Origin: Coprobacillus sp.
Lineage (GTDB): Bacteria; Bacillota_I; Bacilli_A; RFN20; CAG-826
Assembly: GCA_021203805.1 (NCBI GenBank)
Contig: JAJQAM010000015.1
Span: forward strand, 1-17,610
Length of the DNA stretch: 17,610 nt
Direction of reading: 5' to 3'
Positions 15,128 through 17,610 of the stretch are shown here, in pieces. Made by a program: the position numbers and the translations under genes. Position 1 is the stretch's first letter. Every line of letters starts with the position of its first letter. The notes beneath the pieces are model-generated. The model made no database searches. It was not told where the DNA came from and was given only the letters and a program-made list of their open reading frames with translations.

Positions 15128-15167
15128 CGTATACTAATTATATAGATTTTAAGGTAAAATATACATA
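15128..15167. promoter_or_regulatory. 40-bp divergent ttcA/truB promoter region
   Basis: Only 40 bp separate the two start codons. On the minus strand TATAAT (15142 down to 15137) serves ttcA. On the plus strand TAAAAT (15155-15160) ends 7 nt before the truB ATG. Neither has a good -35 hexamer. The sequence expected for the truB -35 (15132-15137) overlaps the ttcA -10, so the two promoters may exclude each other. The only SD-like sequence, AAGG (15151-15154), is 13 nt from the truB ATG. Confidence 0.5.
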
Positions 15168-16025
15168 ATGAATGAAGTAAATGGCTTAGTCCTTATCTAT
15201 AAAGAAAAAGGGGTTACCTCAAGAGAAGTTACTAATCAGGTTAGTAAATTTTTCGGAGTGAAGAAATGCGGTCACCTCGGCACTCTTGATCCCTTCGCGG
15301 AGGGCCTACTCCCAGTCTTTATTGGAAAGGCCACTAAGATGATCCCTTACGTTGATGACGAGAGTAAAACCTACACCGCGACCATGAGGCTAGGGGAGAG
15401 AACGGAAAGCTTAGATACAGATAGCAAGGTCATTGAAACAAGTGATATTCCCCCTCTTAGTGAGGACAAAATAAAGGAAGTATTTACTTCCTTTATAGGA
15501 ACATATAAACAAAAGATTCCAAAAGAATCCGCAAAAAGAGTAAATGGGAAGCACCTTTATGAATACGCTCATAAGGGAGTGGACGTTGCTAGTCAGTATA
15601 AAGACGTCACTATCTACTCTCTTGATCTTATTAGCTATTCTGATAAAGAGATTACTTTTAGCGCGACTGTAAGTAAAGGAACCTATATCAGAGCGCTTTC
15701 CCTTGATATTGCTTTAGCGCTTGGTACTATCTCTTATCTTACCTCTTTAATAAGAACAAGAATTGGAGCCTATCATATCGGCTACGCTCATAAAATAAGC
15801 GAGCTAATAGGTAGTGATGTTATCCCCCTTAAAGATATTAAGACTGAATATAAACCAATAGAAATTAGTGATGATTTATATCAAAAAGCGCTTCATGGGA
15901 ATTCATTTCCCTCTAATTACCTCATTGAGACTAATGATAAAATATTATTATGCTATAAAGGAGAAACAGTTGCTCTCTATAAAAAAGAGGGCGATACCTA
16001 TATATGCGAGAGAGGACTATTATGA
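15168..16025 (+). CDS. truB: tRNA pseudouridine-55 synthase TruB
   Basis: A 285-residue enzyme that converts U55 in the tRNA T loop to pseudouridine. The catalytic Asp41 sits in GHLGTLDPFAEGLLPV. Other family blocks are KTYTATMRLGERTESLDTD, the SAKRVNGKHLYEYAHKG segment and VSKGTYIRALSLDIA. Length is normal. In many Firmicutes it belongs to the infB-rbfA unit, but here the reversed ttcA gene separates it, so it needs its own promoter (TAAAAT 7 nt before the ATG, possibly leaderless). The stop overlaps the ribF start (ATGA). The only tRNA gene in the window, tRNA-Thr, lacks the U55 target. Confidence 0.95.
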   Translation: MNEVNGLVLIYKEKGVTSREVTNQVSKFFGVKKCGHLGTLDPFAEGLLPVFIGKATKMIPYVDDESKTYTATMRLGERTESLDTDSKVIETSDIPPLSEDKIKEVFTSFIGTYKQKIPKESAKRVNGKHLYEYAHKGVDVASQYKDVTIYSLDLISYSDKEITFSATVSKGTYIRALSLDIALALGTISYLTSLIRTRIGAYHIGYAHKISELIGSDVIPLKDIKTEYKPIEISDDLYQKALHGNSFPSNYLIETNDKILLCYKGETVALYKKEGDTYICERGLL

Positions 16026-16924
16026 GCAAAGTTATAATGTTTAAAAGTAGTGATAATATCTCCTTTCCTAGTGATCTCGTCTTGTGCCTAGGCTATTTTG
16101 ATGGTGTCCATAAAGGCCATAAAGCTCTAATTGAAGCGGCCTTAGCTACTGGTAAAGATGTTGCGGTGCTCACTCTTGACCGCTCGCCTCGGCCTTTCCT
16201 AGAGAAAAGAAAAGAGTATTATCTCACCTCCACCGCTGATAAGGATGAGTATTTCTCCGCTTTAGGAGTGAAGTATCTCTTTGTGCTTGAGTTTAATGAG
16301 GAGACTTCTCTTTTAAGTAAAGACCAATTTATTCATAACGTCTTAGATAAAATTAATCCATCTCATATCTTTGTGGGGGAGGACTATCACTTTGGCTTTC
16401 ATGGAATGGGAGATCCCGCTTACTTATCTCTATTTTATAAAGTAAGTGTTATTCCTCTTCTTAGCGAGGAAGGAGAAAAGATTTCCTCTCATCATATCTC
16501 TCTTCTTATCGGTAGTGGTGATGTCGATAAAGCTAATCTTCTTCTCTCTCATCCATATAGAGTATATGGCCTAGTAGTCTACGGCCTAGGAAACGGGAAA
16601 AGTATTGATAAGCCCACCGCTAATTTATCCCTTGAGGGAGACTATGTCATGCCCTCTGAAGGAGTGTATGCTACTTATACCTATATAGGAAAAAAGAAAT
16701 ATAAATCCCTTACCTGTATCTCCACTCACCCAACTATCTCTGAACTAGAAAAGCCAATCATAGAAACCTATATCTTAGGAGCGGACCTAGATCTATATGG
16801 TAAGTATATCTATGTTGAATTTATTCATAGAATAAGAGATATCTTTACCTATACCGATATGGAGGAGCTTAAAGCTCAAATCGAAAGAGATGAAATAGAG
16901 GCTAAATTATATTTAACTGATTAA
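16022..16924 (+). CDS. ribF: Bifunctional riboflavin kinase/FAD synthetase RibF (divergent)
   Basis: A 300-residue protein that should convert riboflavin to FMN and then FAD. The N-terminal nucleotidyltransferase has GYFDGVHKGHKAL (24-36) and VGEDYHFG (118-125), but the usual ISSTxIR motif reads ISSHHIS (154-160), with the arginine replaced by Ser160. The C-terminal kinase keeps PTANL (198-202) and GVYATYTY, but the usual GFPTAN reads DKPTAN, and the NIGxxPT block reads CISTHPT. Glu249 matches the kinase catalytic glutamate. DLYG and the FxxxxR segment are present. I use ATG at 16022: AGAGGA (16011-16016) is 5 nt upstream and the ATG overlaps the truB stop. An ATG at 16004 would add six residues without an RBS. 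Confidence 0.92.
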   Translation: MSKVIMFKSSDNISFPSDLVLCLGYFDGVHKGHKALIEAALATGKDVAVLTLDRSPRPFLEKRKEYYLTSTADKDEYFSALGVKYLFVLEFNEETSLLSKDQFIHNVLDKINPSHIFVGEDYHFGFHGMGDPAYLSLFYKVSVIPLLSEEGEKISSHHISLLIGSGDVDKANLLLSHPYRVYGLVVYGLGNGKSIDKPTANLSLEGDYVMPSEGVYATYTYIGKKKYKSLTCISTHPTISELEKPIIETYILGADLDLYGKYIYVEFIHRIRDIFTYTDMEELKAQIERDEIEAKLYLTD

Positions 16925-16939
16925 ATTACTACGTAATTT
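16923..16939. repeat. Inverted repeat AAATTAC-TAC-GTAATTT after ribF
   Basis: Perfect 7-bp arms flank TAC (16923-16939), starting at the ribF stop codon and followed by TTTATTT. It could act as a weak terminator of truB-ribF or as a protein site upstream of the rpsO promoter. Its first 13 bases (16923-16935) are identical to 7950-7962, within the LRR gene promoter. Confidence 0.5.
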
Positions 16940-16942
16940 TTA

Positions 16943-16971
16943 TTTACAAAATAAGAGAAATATATTATAAA
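16943..16971 (+). promoter_or_regulatory. Promoter of rpsO
   Basis: TTTACA (16943-16948) and TATAAA (16966-16971) are 17 bp apart. Transcription is predicted near 16978, giving a leader of about 80 nt before the rpsO ATG. Confidence 0.6.
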
Positions 16972-16977
16972 TATATA

Positions 16978-17058
16978 CGCGACTTATTCTTAGAATATCG
17001 ATTTACCCTAACGTTACTCCAGGAATAAGCTATGTTAATATTTATTTGGAGGGTATTT
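16978..17058 (+). promoter_or_regulatory. rpsO leader with RBS-pairing segments (candidate S15 autoregulation)
   Basis: CTTATTC (16983-16989) pairs with GAATAAG (17023-17029), enclosing a 33-nt loop. Within that loop TACCC (17004-17008) is complementary to GGGTA (17051-17055), and CTCCA (17017-17021) to TGGAG (17047-17051). Both targets form the ribosome binding site TGGAGGGTA. Pairing to the loop would make a pseudoknot that hides the RBS. S15 is known to repress its own mRNA in several bacteria through different leader folds, so this leader is a plausible instance; the exact fold is inference. Confidence 0.5.
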
Positions 17059-17328
17059 ATGGCACTTACCAAACAGGAAAAAAGCGAGATCATCGCTAAA
17101 TACGCGACAAGTGAGAAAGACACCGGTAGCGTCGAGGTCCAAGTAGCGCTTCTTACCGCTCAGATTGCTCGTCTTACCGAGCACCTCAAAGCGAATAAGA
17201 AAGACACCACCAGTAAGAGAGGCCTCTATAAGATGATTGGTCAAAGAAGAGCCCTTCTTGACTACCTCGCAAGAGAAGATAGAGAAGCCTATCTTAAACT
17301 TATAAGTGAATTAGGATTAAGAAAATAA
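17059..17328 (+). CDS. rpsO: 30S ribosomal protein S15
   Basis: An 89-residue primary 16S rRNA-binding protein of the 30S platform. The sequence is standard: KYATSEKDTGSVEVQVALLTAQI, then RLTEHLKANKKD, then SKRGLYKMIGQRRALLDYL and a C-terminal LGLRK. I use the ATG at 17059 with GGAGGG (17048-17053) 5 nt upstream. An in-frame ATG at 17032 would add nine residues absent from S15 proteins and would lie in the leader without an RBS. The gene has its own promoter and terminator. pnp, the frequent next gene in Firmicutes, is not there. Confidence 0.97.
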   Translation: MALTKQEKSEIIAKYATSEKDTGSVEVQVALLTAQIARLTEHLKANKKDTTSKRGLYKMIGQRRALLDYLAREDREAYLKLISELGLRK

Positions 17329-17370
17329 AATAATGTCCCTAGATTTGACCCTAGGGCATTATTTTTTTTA
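17329..17370 (+). terminator. Intrinsic terminator of rpsO
   Basis: AATAATG plus CCCTAG (17329-17342, with one bulged T) pairs with CTAGGG plus CATTATT (17351-17363), followed by a T run. The 13-bp stem begins directly after the rpsO stop codon. Confidence 0.92.
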
Positions 17371-17449
17371 TTATTTTAAATTTTTATTGAAAGCAATTAA
17401 ATCTTGTAATAATTTTAGGTTGTAACTTATCTTGGAGGAGGTAATTGTT

Positions 17450-17610
17450 ATGCTTAAACTTATATGTTTAGCTCTGATGGCGGTTTTCACGTGTGGATCA
17501 GGCACCTCTTTGTCATCAACTAGCATAGCTTTACCGAAAGAGGCATCTAATAAAACTTCCCATTCTGATGGATTAAAGCACGATAGTGTGGATTCATTTC
17601 TAGAGAGTGA
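17450..17610 (+). CDS. N-terminus of a secreted protein (partial)
   Basis: An open frame of 53 codons from ATG at 17450 runs off the window end. An unusually strong RBS, GGAGGAGG (17434-17441), is 8 nt upstream. The N-terminus MLKLICLALMAVFTCGSGTS looks like a signal peptide. VFTC is a poor lipobox, so a signal peptidase I site near SIA is equally possible. The following residues are Ser/Thr/Lys/Asp-rich. Codons such as TCA, CTG, CAC and ACG appear more than in neighbouring genes, which hints at a different origin, but the sample is tiny. It takes the place where pnp is often found. A TTGAAA (17387-17392) with a weak -10 nearby could be its promoter. No function can be given. Confidence 0.65.
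   Translation, partial: MLKLICLALMAVFTCGSGTSLSSTSIALPKEASNKTSHSDGLKHDSVDSFLES

Noticed and set aside
16004..16021. Upstream ATG for ribF
   Set aside because: No RBS; the ATG at 16022 has AGAGGA and overlaps the truB stop in the usual ATGA manner.
17032..17058. Upstream in-frame ATG for rpsO
   Set aside because: It would add nine residues not seen in S15 and has no RBS, while the ATG at 17059 has GGAGGG.
1..17610. Mycoplasma-type UGA=Trp code
   Set aside because: UGA ends truB and the small membrane protein at 3389 at positions that fit overlaps, and Trp codons in conserved positions are TGG.
1..17610. CRISPR, transposon, phage or defence system
   Set aside because: I saw no regularly spaced direct repeats, transposase, integrase or recognised defence gene; most of the window is housekeeping.

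Overview
The window suggests a low-to-mid GC, single-membrane bacterium of the class Bacilli, close to the small-genome, often gut-associated and Mollicutes-like lineages. The evidence is the AGGAG-type ribosome binding sites, short intrinsic terminators, a Sec/SPII lipoprotein, a BspA-type leucine-rich repeat protein, and the Firmicutes order rimP-nusA-ylxR-infB-rbfA ... truB-ribF-rpsO. UGA acts as a stop (for example for truB and for the small membrane protein before rimO), so the code is standard and not the Mycoplasma code. The genus is not decidable from the sequence.

Layout. At 1-105 (-) is the start of a lysine-rich protein that runs out of the window. At 241-4678 (+) is a tightly overlapping trio: a fused ABC ATPase/FtsX-type permease with a very large extracellular domain, a small three-helix membrane protein, and the S12 methylthiotransferase RimO. 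At 4744-4907 is a self-contained tRNA-Thr(GGT) unit with its own promoter and terminator. A short intergenic stretch (about 4909-5040) looks like a possible small RNA. At 5070-5612 (-) is a four-helix membrane protein. At 5755-7197 (+) is 4-alpha-glucanotransferase malQ, preceded by operator-like palindromes, then a lipoprotein (7221-7898), then a four-helix membrane protein carrying an LRR_5 tail (8009-9334).

From 9405 to 17370 lies the translation/transcription-factor block. It starts with a strong promoter and a hairpin-rich leader resembling a NusA-type attenuator, followed by rimP, nusA, ylxR, infB and rbfA. rplGA/ylxQ, which commonly sits between ylxR and infB, is absent. A reverse-strand ttcA-like tRNA thiolase gene is inserted between rbfA and truB, so truB-ribF must have its own promoter. 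rpsO has a separate promoter and a structured leader that can pair with its ribosome binding site. Instead of pnp, a secreted protein gene begins at 17450 and runs off the end.

The genes cooperate in ribosome assembly and translation: RimP, RbfA and S15 in 30S assembly, IF2 in initiation, RimO on S12, TruB and TtcA on tRNA, with NusA linking transcription. Beside them is a separate set of envelope and glucan-metabolism genes.

The most notable signals are: several genes with no Shine-Dalgarno sequence and a -10 box only about 7-11 nt before the start codon (candidate leaderless mRNAs), including a 40-bp divergent ttcA/truB region; a tRNA-Thr with C instead of U at position 55; an attenuator-like rimP leader; an rpsO leader able to mask its RBS; and a RibF with degenerate motifs. 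I found no CRISPR, insertion sequence, phage module or recognisable defence system.
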